Positions 29,916 to 42,716 are shown, numbered from the stretch's first letter. The stretch is DNA of 64,000 nt from Tetracentron sinense (GCA_015143295.1 CM026561.1:38568875-38632874); one strand, 5' to 3'. A program made the numbers and translations. The notes: generated by a model from the letters alone, not told the origin.

Positions 29916-30664
29916 TTTTTTTTTAAAAATACAAACCCAGTACCCTGTCTCCATGCTATAACCTGTCACCTATTTAAATATATTTTAATAATGTACCTAT
30001 TTTCATACATCTGAATAATGGAACCTATTTTTCAATTGATTTCATTTGCACACTGTACTCATAGGCCATAACAACCAATAAACAAAATACTTAAAATCCT
30101 TGTAATATAAACAAGATCACAACTTCAATTACATTCCTTTCTACCAAATTCCTTTCTACCTATCTATGAATCCATGTTCGTATGGACTCCACCACGTGGT
30201 AACTATGGACTTGGAATGACACCATCAGAAAATTCAGCCATCTCAATCTGCAACTCTTTCCAATTCTCTTCAAGCCTAAACACAAAAAAAGTAAATTAGA
30301 AGTGGTGATCGGATCATCCATTTATGTGAATTATCCAATTATACTAATCAGATATGAGGAATATTGGATTTTTACCTAAGCATTTAGCTGATCAATATCT
30401 TCGTCAGTAGAACTGCATACTATCTTCTCACTATCACAACATGAGAAAATAACCATGTCAAATAAATGGTGAGTTTATGTAAAAATATAATCCAAGCGAC
30501 GACGTATTATGCTATTCGAAATGATCATTTAATGAAAATAAATAAATCCAATCAACAAATACTTAATATCTGACCAAAATAATTTCACTGACATTCAAAT
30601 AGTATGATCTGTCATACATTATGCTTGAAGTTTCTAATTATTTCTTAAAATAATTTTTATCAAT
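29916..30664. other. CACTA non-coding interior
   Basis: A/T-rich, with no recognised protein. It separates the subterminal repeats from the satellite array and may be the 3' region of the minus-strand transcripts. Confidence 0.5.
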
Positions 30665-31815
30665 TGTTTCGAGTGAATCCGAGGTCGTATGCCCGATTTG
30701 GGCACCGAAATCCATGTTTCTCAACCATACTTATTGCCTAAACCTAAAACCTTCTACCATTTCCAAACCAGGGGTCGGACTTCGATCCCGTTTCTTCTAA
30801 CACGTGTATTTCAATAATATGTAAGTGTTGGAGTTGGTTCCGAGCGAATCCGAGGTCGTATGCCCGAGTTGGGCACCGAGATGACTGAAATCCATGTTTC
30901 TCAACTATACCTATGGCCTAAACCTACAACCTTCCACAATTTCCAAACCAGGGGTTAGATTTTGATCTTGTTTCTTCTAACACGTGTATTTCAATAATAT
31001 GTAAGTGTTGGAGTTGGTTCTGAATGAATCCGAGGTCGTATGCCCGAGTTGGACACCGAGATGACCGAAATCCATGTTTCTCAACTATACCTATGGCCTA
31101 AACCTACAACCTTCCACCATTTCCAAACCGGGGGTCAGATTTTGATCCCATTTCTTCTAACACGTGTATTTTAATAATATGTAAGTGTTGGAGTTGGTTC
31201 CGAATGAATCCGAGGTCGTATGCCCGAGTTGGGAACTGAGATGGTCGAAATCTATGTTTCTCAACTATACCTATGGCCAAAACTTACAACCTTCCACCAT
31301 TTCCAAACCGGGGGTCAGATTTTGATCCCGTTTCTTCTAACAAGTGTATTTCAATAATATGTAAGTGTTGGAGTTGGTTCTGAGTGAATCTGAGGTCGTA
31401 TGCCCGAGTTAGGCACCGAGATGGCCGAAATTCATACCTATGGCCTAAACCTACAACCTTCCATCATTTCCAAACCGGGGGTTAGATTTCGATTCCGTTT
31501 CTTTTAACACGTTTATTTTAATAATATGTAAGTGTTGGAGTTGGTTCCGAGCGAATCCGAGGTCGTATGCCCGAGTTGGGCACCGAGATGGCCGAAATCC
31601 ATGTTTCTCAACTATACCTATTGCCTAAACCTACAACCTTCCACCATTTCCAAACTGGGGGTTGAATTTTGATCTCGTTTCTTCTGACATGTGTATTTCA
31701 ATAATATGTAAGTGTTAGAGTGGTTCCGAGCGAATCCGAGGTTGTATGCCCGAGTTGGGCACCGAGATGGCCGAAATCCATGTTTCTCAACTATACCTAT
31801 TGCCTAAACCTACAA
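30665..31815. repeat. tandem array of about 180 bp units inside the CACTA element
   Basis: Six full units and a partial one. The landmark GAATCCGAGGTCGTATGCCC recurs near 30675, 30848, 31028, 31208, 31387 (one base changed), 31554 and 31732. Units share CATGTTTCTCAACTATACC, CTTCCACCATTTCC, TCTAACACGTGTATTTC and TAAGTGTTGGAGTTGGTTC. Identity between neighbours is high by eye. Confidence 0.92.
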
Positions 31816-32569
31816 AGAAAAAGTTTAATTAACTGATAAAAAGAAACACCTAATTACTAAGATCTAAACCTAAGGAATTAACAAAAAATAGTCTTCTAAC
31901 TAAATAAAACCAGATGTTTAAATAGGTCAAGATCTAACCTAAGTTTAACATCCAACTACCCTAGATTAACTAAACTGTGTGCATCGTTTCTATTCACAAT
32001 GACTCAACATGTTCATAACTAACCATGATCTAATTTTGACATTAGTGTATTCATGGTTTCCTTTCCACCACTGGCACCACTACCACCATCACTACCTACC
32101 CCCACCACCACTACCATCACTACCACCACCACGACCATGCACCCTAGTCAAGCCCTAGGTATAGGCACATGGTTAGAATATATTTACAAAGCAATTGAAT
32201 CTAAGTTGAAGGTTTACCTGAAGTAAAATGGTTCATCACTTTAGTTCAGCCAAGTAATCACCTTGTTTGAGTACTCTGCAAAAAAACATTAACTTCAATA
32301 GTAATAACCTGACACATAACACCAATGTTCAGCAAATAAAAAACTTTGGTGTACCTGATCGGAACATAAAAATGTCGCCAAATGTAAATCACCTGTCTCA
32401 ACCAAAGGTTAAAATCAAAATAGCATGCTCATAGACCATCTGAGGATAATATAAGACAAATGGATACACATAGTAAATTCAAAATGCATCACTTTAAACA
32501 CAGAAGTCTAAAATTTAAAAAGAGCCCAATATAAAACAAAAACATGAATAATGAAGTCTGTGTACCTCT
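31816..32569. other. CACTA interior with a (CCA)n-rich stretch
   Basis: Low-complexity CCACCACTACC-type sequence is at 32067-32150. No gene is seen. It lies just downstream (minus strand) of the TNPA-like gene. Confidence 0.5.
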
Positions 32570-34353
32570 TCACATGTCAACCATAAACAAAGTATCTCTA
32601 ACCAAGGGGGAACTCGGGGGGCTGAGTGGCATCGTCATCATCACCGGATGATGGGCAGAACTGGGGTGGCCCCCCGGGGTAGGACTGGAATGTTCCAGAC
32701 TTGGATAGTCCACCGGAGAAAGATGGTGTGGTGCCAGTCTCGAAACATCGTGCAATCTCCGCAAACCAATTCCGGTGCATAGCCATCTCCCCCTCCAACC
32801 TGGACATAGTTGCCCTATGTGCTTCCTCCGTTGCCAGTCGCACTGCCTCTAGCTTCTGTCGCTCTGCCTCCGTTGCCAGTCATGCTATATCTGCCTCTTG
32901 TCGCGTAACCTGCTTGGGCCTCAGCATCGTGTTCCCTCCGCCTCCAGTGATCCACATCTGGAGCGTGGAACTATGAGGGTGTAACACCCAGTTCATAAGT
33001 GCGGACACACCCGTGTCCGTCCGAACCCATCACCTGGGTGAATACCTCATTTCAGGCTATGCTACTCTCAGTGCCCTCAAGGTGCTGACTCAGTCGCTCA
33101 GTCATCTGCGCCTGCATGCATAGGTATATCGTGAATTAAGATACTCAAACATTAAAAAAAAAACATAAATTTCATGCACCTATACCAATAATAACGAATG
33201 AATACAGCAAGAAACATACTTGCAATTCCTCCGATGTTTGATCGAAGAAAGTCCCATCTCGTCGGGTATGAAACACCTCAAACATATGTAGCTGGTCCGG
33301 CTCTAGCTCCTCCGGATGACGGGCACGCTTCATGAACAAGTTGAGGGGGTATTGGTAACTGGGTATCGAAATTAATATCAAAAGGAGGATTTGTCATTTA
33401 GAACCTAAATGATTTTGTGATAGCTATGCCTCCGTCTCCCTGTAATGGGTATAAGGCCTCATCCCAGCTGTGTGCGACATAGTAAGATTCGCCCGATTCT
33501 GCCTATTCCTCTTCCTTATAGCCTAATATCTAACATACATCATTCAGTTAGTATGCTGAGTGTATTGATGATATAAAATTAATGCTGAATAAATTGCATA
33601 CGATGGCATCTTCTATCCTCCAGTGGTCCACAAGTGCCCTCCACTGATCTGGTTGTAATCTATTAGACCTATGATCGTATTGATCCTGTAGTGGGAGTTC
33701 CGCATTAAAATATTCACGGAACAACCGTTTCTTCTATGCTTTCCACAACATATTGGCCTTTTGCAAGACTCAAGACCTCGTCTGCTCGTTGGGGATGTGA
33801 TACGTAGTCTGCGAGATAATAAAGGCAACCACAACATTAGAATCAATACATTGAACTTGAAAATTAGGAAAGACAAAACACAAGGAAAAACACACATTGT
33901 TCTTACATCAATTATGTCTAGCAGCCTCTGCTTCATCATCACGGGGGACATGCCTCCACTCCCTATATATCCCTATTGGGAGTATATCCCCGTCCTTCAC
34001 CAGGACCCCGATCGTTGTGGTAAGCTTCGTACCCGTCTCCCCAATGGGCTGCCCCAAGCGGTTAACTTGCACAACAGTCATGTCATCCCCTGGTGGGGGC
34101 GGGGGTGGCAGCCTATTGGCACCCTTGCCATGTCTGTGGGGTGCTGTGCAAGAAATGTAATTCCGTAATCGTAGATAATAAAGATGAAAATTAATGCAAT
34201 TGTGGTAAATAAATTATAGTTAAACGAAGTATGTACCTGTTGCAGGCCATGCTGCGTCCTGCTGTATAAAATCCCTTGCATGCTCCATCTCATGCTCCCC
34301 GGGGTGAACCGGATCCTGCGGGGGGTCGATAGGCTGAGGTTGGGATGTACCAA
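32570..34353 (-). pseudogene. CACTA second gene: Ptta/En/Spm-type (TNPA-like) protein, decayed
   Basis: Minus-strand exons include 34353 to about 34238 (ending at a GT after CTGCAACAG). Next is about 34145-33905 with VNRLGQPIGETGTKLTTTIG and ILPIGIYREWRHVPRDDEAE, the conserved heart of the plant Ptta/En/Spm transposase family. A further block near 33830-33610 reads PNEQTRS, stop, VLQKANMLWKA, stop, KKRLFREYFN. Both stops stand where the family usually has tryptophan (TGG to TGA and TAG). A C-terminal block at 33381-33172 contains HMFEVFHTRRDGTFFDQTSEE. The last at 32843-32598 has MSRLEGEMAMHRNWF. Intact protein is not expected. Confidence 0.75.
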
Positions 34354-34950
34354 CCCAGGAAGAAGATGAGGTCTCGCCTGCTATGCGTGAGTGTCTAAAA
34401 AATGTCCGCTTCCTGCAATAACTGTCAGTGCAATATAGAAAGATACAATATTAGTAACAGTTCTAGAAACATTCAACGTGTAAAAATTCATACAATTGAA
34501 GTGAAGTTTTAAGTTGTCTCCGGTCACAAGTAAGAAAGTACTAAGTTATTTCTGTTAAGTCCCGAGTTAGTCAACTAACTTACGTGTCAAACATTATTGG
34601 TTTCTTATTAATATGTGCAGCCCTACAATGTTTAGCCTCATTAATGAGTCGGTCAATGTTGACTAACCATCAAAGGATGTGAATCTGACCTATCCAGGGG
34701 CTGTAGTTCACCGTTATTAGTATAGTCTGAAGAAGGGTTTACAAGCCAAGAATTGCAGAGCATTTAGTAGTCTTATTTAGTCATCCATTAAGTCTTGTTA
34801 TAACAAAAACGAAAATGATTCACGGACATTATCAGGCATAATATAAAAAGGTGATAAGCATACGTCGTGTTGTAACAAAGATAAACAATGACTTCCAATA
34901 TAGAAAACGAACATTATATTTCTCTATAATAATGTTATTACACCAAGTGT

Positions 34951-37900
34951 CTATACAGAGAGATCATCATCATTGTTGCCAGAATCGCCTGAGCTATCAT
35001 GTAAAGACTCCGCCTTGGTGATGGTTAGGGGTACATCAATTGTTGTTCCAGGGATATCTGCCCTGATATCACTAATATTTTCAACATTGAGTCCAGTATA
35101 GTCCAATCGCACAACATTCAGTTGCATGATATCAGGCAATGTCTCGACCAAATTTGGATGAACTCCCGCTCGCATGTCGAAGTATTCCCTTGGTTTGAAC
35201 TGAATAGCGATGTGTCAGTCTTTTTCAAGCGGGTCTTTGACATAAAAGACTTGCATTGCTTGTGAGGCAAGTACAAAAGGTTCATCGGTTTTGAGCAACC
35301 GTGTTAGATTTACAAGTGTCAATTGAAAATCATCTTTCCCGATGCCCCTACCTTGAGACATAACATCTACCCAATCACACTTAAATAACACAACCTTTCT
35401 TCCTTCTTAATAGTCCACTTCAACTATTTCTTGCAAGACGCCATAATATGTTACATCGCCTATTCGCAATGTCTTTGCGGTGAGGACCACGCCGCTATTT
35501 TGCGTCTTCTTAGTACTATCAACATATTTTGTTCGAAATCGAAAGCCATTGATGACAAACCATTGGAAGTTGCGTGCAATCTTTGATGGGCCACGAGCCA
35601 ACCATTTCAAATCATCACGTAGATGCTCTGGACTTCCACCAATCAACGTATTCACCTATTAGTATTTGGTAATGATCGTTAGTAAATAGTCAAAATAATA
35701 AACTTTGTTGCTAGTTGAAACATAGTTCTCATATATTACTAACATTTGACACAAACCAATTTGAAAATTCTCTATTGTGGATGCGGTCAATGTCAGTTGG
35801 CCATCTGTGATGATTTTCAGCCGTTACTTTTTTCAAGTGTGCCCTGTATTTCAATCATCGTGGTTAATTGATGAATACGACCTGTGATGATTTCGATGAA
35901 TATAAATACAAAGTGGAGTTGCCTTATCCAATAAATAATGTCACTTCAGGACAATTGAATAACGGTGTATCTGCGTTTATACATCAACAGATAAATATGT
36001 CGTCACCGCCTTTCCTATAGCACGACCAGGTGCTGAAAAAATTGACAATCCGTGGTATGTCCCAACCCCATCTGCATCATGGTTGCGAGCTACACGGTTG
36101 GACTTTGTTTCAGCACCGTGCACATACCTTGCTCAAAAAGTGACACATTCTTTAGCAAGATATCCCTCTGCTATGGAACCTTTTGGTTTACTTCTGCTAC
36201 GTACATATGATTTCAATGTATGAAGGTATCTGTTATATTGAACAGGATATAATGTGAATGGCGTATAACATAATAGACCAAATTATGTAATAACATATTG
36301 CAGTTTTAATACGAACTAATGCGTAACACTTACCGCTCGATCAGGTACATCCATCGGTATTGTACTGGACCTGCAACCCTGGCCTCGCCTGCCAAATGGA
36401 TGGCTAGATGTACCATGATGTCAAATAATGCAAGTGGGAAAATCCTCTCAAGGTTGCAAAGTGTAACTGCACATCCGGCCTCAAGTTCTGTGAATTCTTC
36501 GACTGTACCAACCTTAGAGCATAACCCTTTGAAGAATCTACTCAACTCAATCAACGGTCTACTTACATTCCTTGGCAGTGATTTCCGCAAGGCCAATAGG
36601 AGTAGCTGTTGCATTAAGATATGACAGTCATGACTTTTCAACCCTGATATTTTGCGCTCTTTCAGGTTCACACATCTTGAAATATTGACCGCATATCCGT
36701 CTAGAGTTTTCACCATTGCTAGTACGTTATAGGAGATCCTTCTCTTATCGGCCGACATGGTAAAGCATTCAACAGGCAAATATGTTTTCTCTCCTACCGC
36801 ATGTGGATGAAGTGCAGTTCGAATACCCATTTCCTTAAGGTCAAGACGTGATTTCCAAGTGTCTTGTTTTTTCATTAATATTCAATAACGTCCCTGTGAT
36901 ATTATCGCAAATATTTTTATTCAATATGCATCACATACAAACTGTGCCTTACTAGTAGATGCTCCCAGTAAGGTAACTTAAAGAAAATACTTACCTTTTT
37001 CCATCCAATATTCTTGACATTATTGTCGTGCAGTCTTTTTCCTCTCGAGGTGTTTGCCCTATGCTTTCCAAATTAGACATTCAGACCATGCATTTGCTCC
37101 AACAATTCGGTCCCTGTGTGTGCAACAGGAGCAGGTCTTGTTTCGGCCTATTCATTAAATGACGCTTTGTTCTTGCGGAATCTATGACCAAACCCCAAGA
37201 ATCGTCTATGACCCATATAACAAAACTTTCGCCCATGTTTCAAGTACTGGGAACATACATCCTGGTTGCAATGCGGACAAGCGTATCTCCCCTTTGTACT
37301 CCATCCGGACAAGTTCGCATATGCAGGGAAGTCATTGATTGTCCACAATAACGCTGCTCTCATTTGAAAATTTTGACCACTTGACGTATCGTAGGTGTCT
37401 AGTCCATCAGTCCACAGATCTAATAACTCATCAAAAATTGGTTGTAAGTATACATCAATGTCATTACCAGGAGCACGAGGACCGGGAATAAGTAATGACA
37501 TCATCAGAAAAGGTTGCTTCATACACATCCAAGGCGAAAAATTATATGGAGTCAAAACAACAGGCCAAGTACTGTGTGCGATGTTAAGGGTACAAAATGG
37601 ATTGAAACCATCGCTTGCTAACCCAATTCTAACATTGTGAGGTTTGGCACAAAATTCACGGTATCGTTTGTCAAGATGTCGCCAAGCTTCAGAGTCAGCT
37701 GGATGCCTTAGAACACCATATCGGGTGCGACTCTCTGCATGCCAAATTATGGAACCAGCTGTCTTGTCAGACATGTAAAGTCTTTGAAGTTTAGGCTTTA
37801 AAGGAAAATGATGCAAAACTTTTGCTGGAATTCTGCCTTCCTTCTTGGATGACGGTGTTGTACAGGAGTCCGCAATCTTCCACCATGAAATTCCACAAAC

Positions 37901-38593
37901 GGAACATGCAATATCATTGGCATGTTCCTTCCAGTATAACATGCAATCGTTTGGGCATGCATCATTCTTATTGTAACCAAGACCTAATTCTCCGATTATC
38001 TTTTTAGTTCGGTAAAAGGATGCAGGTAAAGTCTCACCCTCGGGAAGTGCCTCTTTCAGTAATTCAAGTAACATCGTGAATGATTTGTTGCTCTATCCAT
38101 TCAGACACTTAATGTTATATAACCGGACGATAAAAGATAGTTTACTGAATTTTTTACATCCGGGATACAAATCTTGCTCGGTATTTTCTACTAAGTTATA
38201 GAATTTTGCAGCTTCTGCGTTAGGACTCTCTCTTGTTTTACTCAGTCCCTCATCGACTGTCCCTTGGTTTGCACGATTGGGTCCGAACGCTGCGTGCAAC
38301 ATCTCTTGCATATCATTTATGACAGGGTTATCCACGTCCTTCACAACTTGGGCAAGTCGAGATCTAGGATGCGGTATTTCCTCGTGGAAAATCCATGTAC
38401 CCGTGGCATAATGCTTATCGAATCCATCGCAAATCAAGTGCTCGTACACAATGTGTCGTGTACAGTAATATCGATTACTACATTTTTTACAAGGACACTT
38501 GATAGTACTGTCAGGCTGTGGTGATTGACTAAATGCAAAATCCAAGAAATTTTTCACACCCGTTTTTATATATGTCACTCCATCTGTGTGCAA
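34951..38593 (-). pseudogene. CACTA transposase, TNPD type (Transposase_21 family), decayed
   Basis: Minus-strand order: 38593-38096 is the Transposase-associated domain (CPCKKCSNRYYC, YEHLICDGFDKHY, WIFHEE). 38074-37151 is the Transposase_21 core with zinc-ligand-like CPNDCMLYW and CSVCGISWW, LASDGFNPF, VVLTPYNFSPWMCMK, GNDIDVYLQP and YACPHCNQD. 36875-36333 is the DUF4218 region (LKSHDCHILMQQLL, FDIMVHLAIHLAGEA, RWMYLIER). 35655-34954 is the DUF4216-type tail (GVVLTAKTL, YYGVLQEI, VVLFKCDWVDV past one stop). In-frame stops are at 38093-38095 (TAG, expected Trp), 37148-37150 and 37073-37075, with one-base shifts near 36910. Otherwise the domain order is complete, so this was an autonomous element not very long ago. 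Confidence 0.85.
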
Positions 38594-40544
38594 AAACCCA
38601 ACTTTTATTTATAGTCACTTTATCAGCTCTCGCAATCACTAACAATAGAAGACAATATATACTTGTCATTAATGAATGATACATAAAAGACACCGGAATA
38701 ATTAGGATAATGCATGCATGCACCATGGTTGTTACTTTCTCTTATTGGGTGGGGTGTTCCTATCCCATTCAGGAATACATAATCCCCAAGAATCATACTG
38801 CACGTCCGTAGTTAATTTTCAGGAGATTTCGGCAGCATCTCCCTATGGCTCTCCAAGTACACAATTCAGACAAGAGGCAAATGCATTACTTGTCCAAATA
38901 TGTACCCAGAGAGCAATAGGAATGACTGACGAAAAGATTCCGAATATTGAGTGTGCTTCGGGCGACTGACACATGCTTCGGGATTATGTATTCCCAAATT
39001 GTCCACACAGACAATTCAAGAATCATTTGCAGATAAATACTCCTCTTGACATACAGGACGAATCAGTTGTTAACGGTAATGTAGTCCATGTAGGAACTAC
39101 ACATCGTAATCAACAACGAATCCATCCATAGTGATGGCAAGAGAGGCACTTATCTAAAAATCATTCTTGAACGGGAGATCTAAGTTTCAATGCATGCACA
39201 TTCACAATGACCTTGAAAGATGCAGACATCATTATGGAACTTACAGTTCCATGACTATAACTGTAAAATTATAATGAACAGAAATCCAAAGTATTGCAAT
39301 AATCTAAAACAACCCACATTCATCAACATAACATTATAATCATTCGATACTAGGCAATAGACATAATATTTAGCAGACATAAAAACGAACATATCATGTT
39401 CAATACACCTGAGACAAACAAGAACACAACCAACACTAACGTCTCACATAGAGGTTGGTACATTCAAATTTTCTCATCGAGATTTTTACTGTATCTTGGT
39501 CGAAGTTTTACTAACAAAAAAAAAAGAGGCCAGATATTATTAGACAAAATCAAGGAGTTATGTAAGTAATTACACTAACTTGACATGAACAAGTGGGTCA
39601 AGAGAGTGACCTTGGTGGCAAGCAGAAACATACCCCAACTAAATCCCATGGTTGCCTTTTGGTCTAGTGATATGAGAAGCATATTTGTCTTTAATGACCA
39701 TACACATGTATTTGCTTTAGCCGATCTAAATCTAGTGGAAACCAACTTATCTAGATTTAGATAAGATTGATACTTTGTGGTCCAATACTATTTGATACTT
39801 CCTTGTCCTTCAGCTCATCCCTTACTAAGTATTTTATTTCATGTAAGTAGGGTTTGTTGTGAACTCTCTCCCTTTCCTCTATTACTATGTTCTCTGTAAT
39901 GGATTCTGGCTAACTGTTTAAAAATGTGTTCTCTATACTAAATTAACTGATTTTGAGAACCTTAGTATCGTTTTAATGGTGTCAAGCATTGAGGGGATCA
40001 CGTGTGGTTTAGAGAGTTTCAAGACATTTGTGCCGCATGTATGTCATATATTGGATGTTATTCTATAGTGAGTTAGCCGAGGCAATCCCATAATATACAA
40101 CATTTTCAATTGTACTGTTTCAAAAATCTAAATTAATAAGAGGTAATTAAATTAAAGTTTCCAAATTATTGGGAATTAAGTTAATGGCTTTTTATTTCTA
40201 TTAATAAAATTAGTAGATAATGTTATTTTGAAAAAACATTATTTCTTTTTCATTCATTAATCCATTAAAACCTATAATAATTCATAATTTTTATAATAAT
40301 TCATACGATTATTGAGAGAAGGGATGAGATTTGAATTGACCTAATGTAGTTGTAACTGTATTCAGACTTTTCTTTTCTTATTAATGTATAATGTGTTACC
40401 GGCTAAGAATTGGTATAGGTTGTATGTATTTTTGTTTTTTTTTTTCTCTTGGAAGTATATGGTATATCTTACAAGTAGTAATTTTTTTCAATTATTAGGA
40501 CCTGGATTACATGGGACAGCTGCCCGGGCCCCATGACTAATCCT

Positions 40545-40715
40545 CTCCTGTTATAACCAAACTCCTAAGAGTCGGTTACAACATAAAAGTTTTTTTACTC
40601 TAGTTAACAACTTTAACCTTTAAAGTTTATTTTTTCTAATAGAAACCAAGGTTAGGTGGTTGAACCCTAATGGTTAGTGAATCTTAATCACAATTAAGGA
40701 GTCCGGTTATAATAG
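40545..40715. repeat. foldback repeat, family F, inside CACTA
   Basis: TGTTATAACCAAACTCC opens and GGAGTCCGGTTATAATAGTAG closes. The arm words ACCAAGGTTAGGTGGTTG and TCTTAATCACAATTAAGG are those of the family. It inserted into, or was carried by, the CACTA element. Confidence 0.65.
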
Positions 40716-40794
40716 TAGATGATTAATCTAAATTCTTAGTAAACTATATTTTAAAAAGAAAACCGAGGGGCACCCACCTGAGATCAAATCACAA

Positions 40795-41090
40795 CCACTC
40801 GTGATTGAACTCAGGGAGATTTCAATCAACACCCACAGGCGAACACATGTTCCTTTTAACCCATATTAAGTCTAGTTAAAATTTACTAACCCTTGGTGTT
40901 TAACAATGTATAAACTTAGTTGTTAGAAAAAATTGCTTAAACTCTAGTTAAAGAATTTTAACCCTTGGGTTAATATTCTTATAACATTTTTTTTAACAAC
41001 TAAAGTTCTATTGTTGAAAGTTCAACAAAGGTTAGGGGATCTTAGCCATAGTTAATAGAGGTTAAATGGGACACATGGTGGCCTGTGGGT
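40795..41090. repeat. foldback repeat (family F variant), inside CACTA
   Basis: CACATGTTCCTTTTAACCC with AGTTAAAATTTACTAACCC faces TTAGCCATAGTTAATAG and GTTAAATGGGACACATGG. Both outer parts hold a GTGATT-type Asn/Gly-like word (GTGATTGAACTCAGGGAG; TTGTGATTAGATTCC). Confidence 0.6.
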
Positions 41091-41517
41091 GCATGCACAT
41101 ATTGCGCAATAACACTGTCCCCAATTTCAATTGCAATTGGTTGTGATTAGATTCCATCCATCTCCAAGCTAAGCTATAGTATTTTTAATTTTATTTTATC
41201 ATTAATGCGGTTAGGCCGCAACCCCAGTTAGCAGGTTAGAGTTAGTACTCAAGATGGGCATCAACAACCACACCCAAGACTGGAACTCGAGTCTGACTCC
41301 CCAAAGTATAAATGCATGTTTATGCATTAGGGCAAGAGTCCCATATTTCATTTACAGTCTTAATTCATACATGAAGAGGAAACTCAACTTGAAGAGGTAA
41401 GCATCAAGATGGACTTACAGTGGCCGGAGCTTGACAGGGACGGTGATCGGAGCTTGGCGGTGGCGGTGATCGGAGCTTAGAAGTGTCAGTGACCGGCGGG
41501 TGTCGTCAGAAATATTA

Positions 41518-41700
41518 CCGTCATTAAAATAATTATCCGTGTGTAATACTATTAGACACGGAAAATATTCTGTGTCTAATAAATGTATGGATAATCATAA
41601 TTATAATCAGCATTAGATACGGAACTCGGACATATTTCTGTGTCTAATAATAGGCATTAGACACTGAAAATTTTTTGTGTCTATAATTCCGTATCTATCC
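41518..41700. repeat. CACTA right subterminal repeats
   Basis: ATTAGACACGGAAAAT, CTGTGTCTAATA and related words appear in both orientations, as at the left end but fewer. Confidence 0.8.
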
Positions 41701-41718
41701 AGTAGATTTCTTGTAGTG

Positions 41719-42330
41719 TTAAAACAATGTTAGCCAGAGCAATTGAAAGAGCTTTGAGAGTGTGATTGAACTCGGACTCGGTAAACTCTTAGCATTTCAC
41801 CACGTGTCTCAACTTGGACTTAGAAAATATGGGAAAAAAAGTGACCCATCTCAGCAGAGAATTAAAGAAAAATCGGACAAAAAAGTAAAACCGACCCATA
41901 ATAGAAAGTTGTTTAATTGAAAATTAAACAAAGGATGACTATCTTAACAGAGTTTGTTTGGAAATAGATATTTCAAATCTTAGATAGAACTGATGTGGCA
42001 TTAGATAACCCAAAATAATATAAGCTAGATTCTGGCAGTGCGATTGGGTTGATGTGGCATTAGATAATCCATTAACTACCTTTTTAACCCCAGTTTAAAT
42101 TTTTGTAACTCCCGCAGTTAAACTTTTTTATATTCTTTTTCTAAAAACCAAGGTTACATAGTTGAACTCTAAGGATTAGTGTATCGTAACCACAGTTAAG
42201 GGGTGCTAAAAAGGACACGTGGTGACCTCATGTGGGGGTGATAACCGGATTTGCCCGCCCTAAGATTTGGTTTCAAATAAGATAAGTTAGATTCCCGGAC
42301 AAAAATTTGCGGAGAATTTGGAAGTACCCA
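41719..42330. repeat. 5' flank of NAC B, right of the CACTA insertion
   Basis: Begins with the second TTA copy and aligns with about 9975-10555 (AAACAATGTTAGCC, TTAGCATTTCACCACGTGTC, GGTGACCTCATG). Similarity to copy A ends at GGAAGTACCCAAACTC. Confidence 0.85.
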
Positions 42331-42372
42331 AACTCAACCCCTTACGTACTCACTTACGTAAGGGGTTGAGTT
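42331..42372. repeat. perfect 18 bp inverted repeat with 6-base loop
   Basis: AACTCAACCCCTTACGTA (42331-42348), loop CTCACT, and its exact inverse at 42355-42372. It sits at the left edge of the DNA found only upstream of NAC B. It is followed by three copies of GAAATCGAAAGTCC with TTTGGCTGGTCCAACTAG (42375-42500). Confidence 0.9.
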
Positions 42373-42716
42373 TGAAATCGAAAGTCCTATTTGGCTGGTC
42401 CAACTAGAAATCGAAAGTCCTATTTTGGCTGGTCCAACTAGCGGATGAGCCCTTAGGCAATCACTTTGAAATCGAAAGTCCATTTTGGCTGCTCCAACTG
42501 GCATACCACTCTTTTTTTTTTCTAGAACTCTAAAAACCATGAAGGATTTGGTTTAAAATAAGATAAGTTAGATTCTCTGACCAAAAAGGTCCAACTAGTA
42601 GAGGAGTCTCTCTGTTTTTGACCGTTTCGTAGTTTTTTTCTAGAACTTTAACTTGGTCGTTTATCACAGGACTTTTCTGTTATTCCTTTTTAGGCTCTGT
42701 TCTTGTAACGACTTAT

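Larger units (their letters stand above)
38594..41517. other. CACTA 5' side, non-coding, with nested repeats
   Basis: No transposase sequence is seen. A short + strand open stretch at 38718-38969 and its continuation to about 39130 (RDYVFPN, HRQFKNHLQIN) has no recognised family. Foldback arms lie at about 40545-40715 and 40795-41090. GGCGGTGATCGGAGCTT-type short repeats lie at 41440-41480. Confidence 0.5.
29446..41718 (-). mobile_element. CACTA (En/Spm) transposon, 12.27 kb, decayed but complete at both ends
   Basis: Left end CACTACAAGAAAACTACCGG; the right end read inverted is CACTACAAGAAATCTACTGG. The inverted similarity continues for about 30 bases (AGACACGGAA / AGATACGGAA). It is flanked by the 3 bp duplication TTA (29443-29445 and 41719-41721). 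NAC copy A carries the unoccupied site (GGGTCAAAACAATG near 9975). It encodes a TNPD-type gene (34951-38593) and a TNPA-like gene (32570-34353), both on the minus strand and both with stop codons. It also holds subterminal repeats, a 180 bp satellite array and foldback arms. Confidence 0.95.

Noticed and set aside
30665..31815. CRISPR-like regular repeats
   Set aside because: Units are about 180 bp head-to-tail with no unique spacers, inside a plant transposon: a satellite array, not CRISPR.
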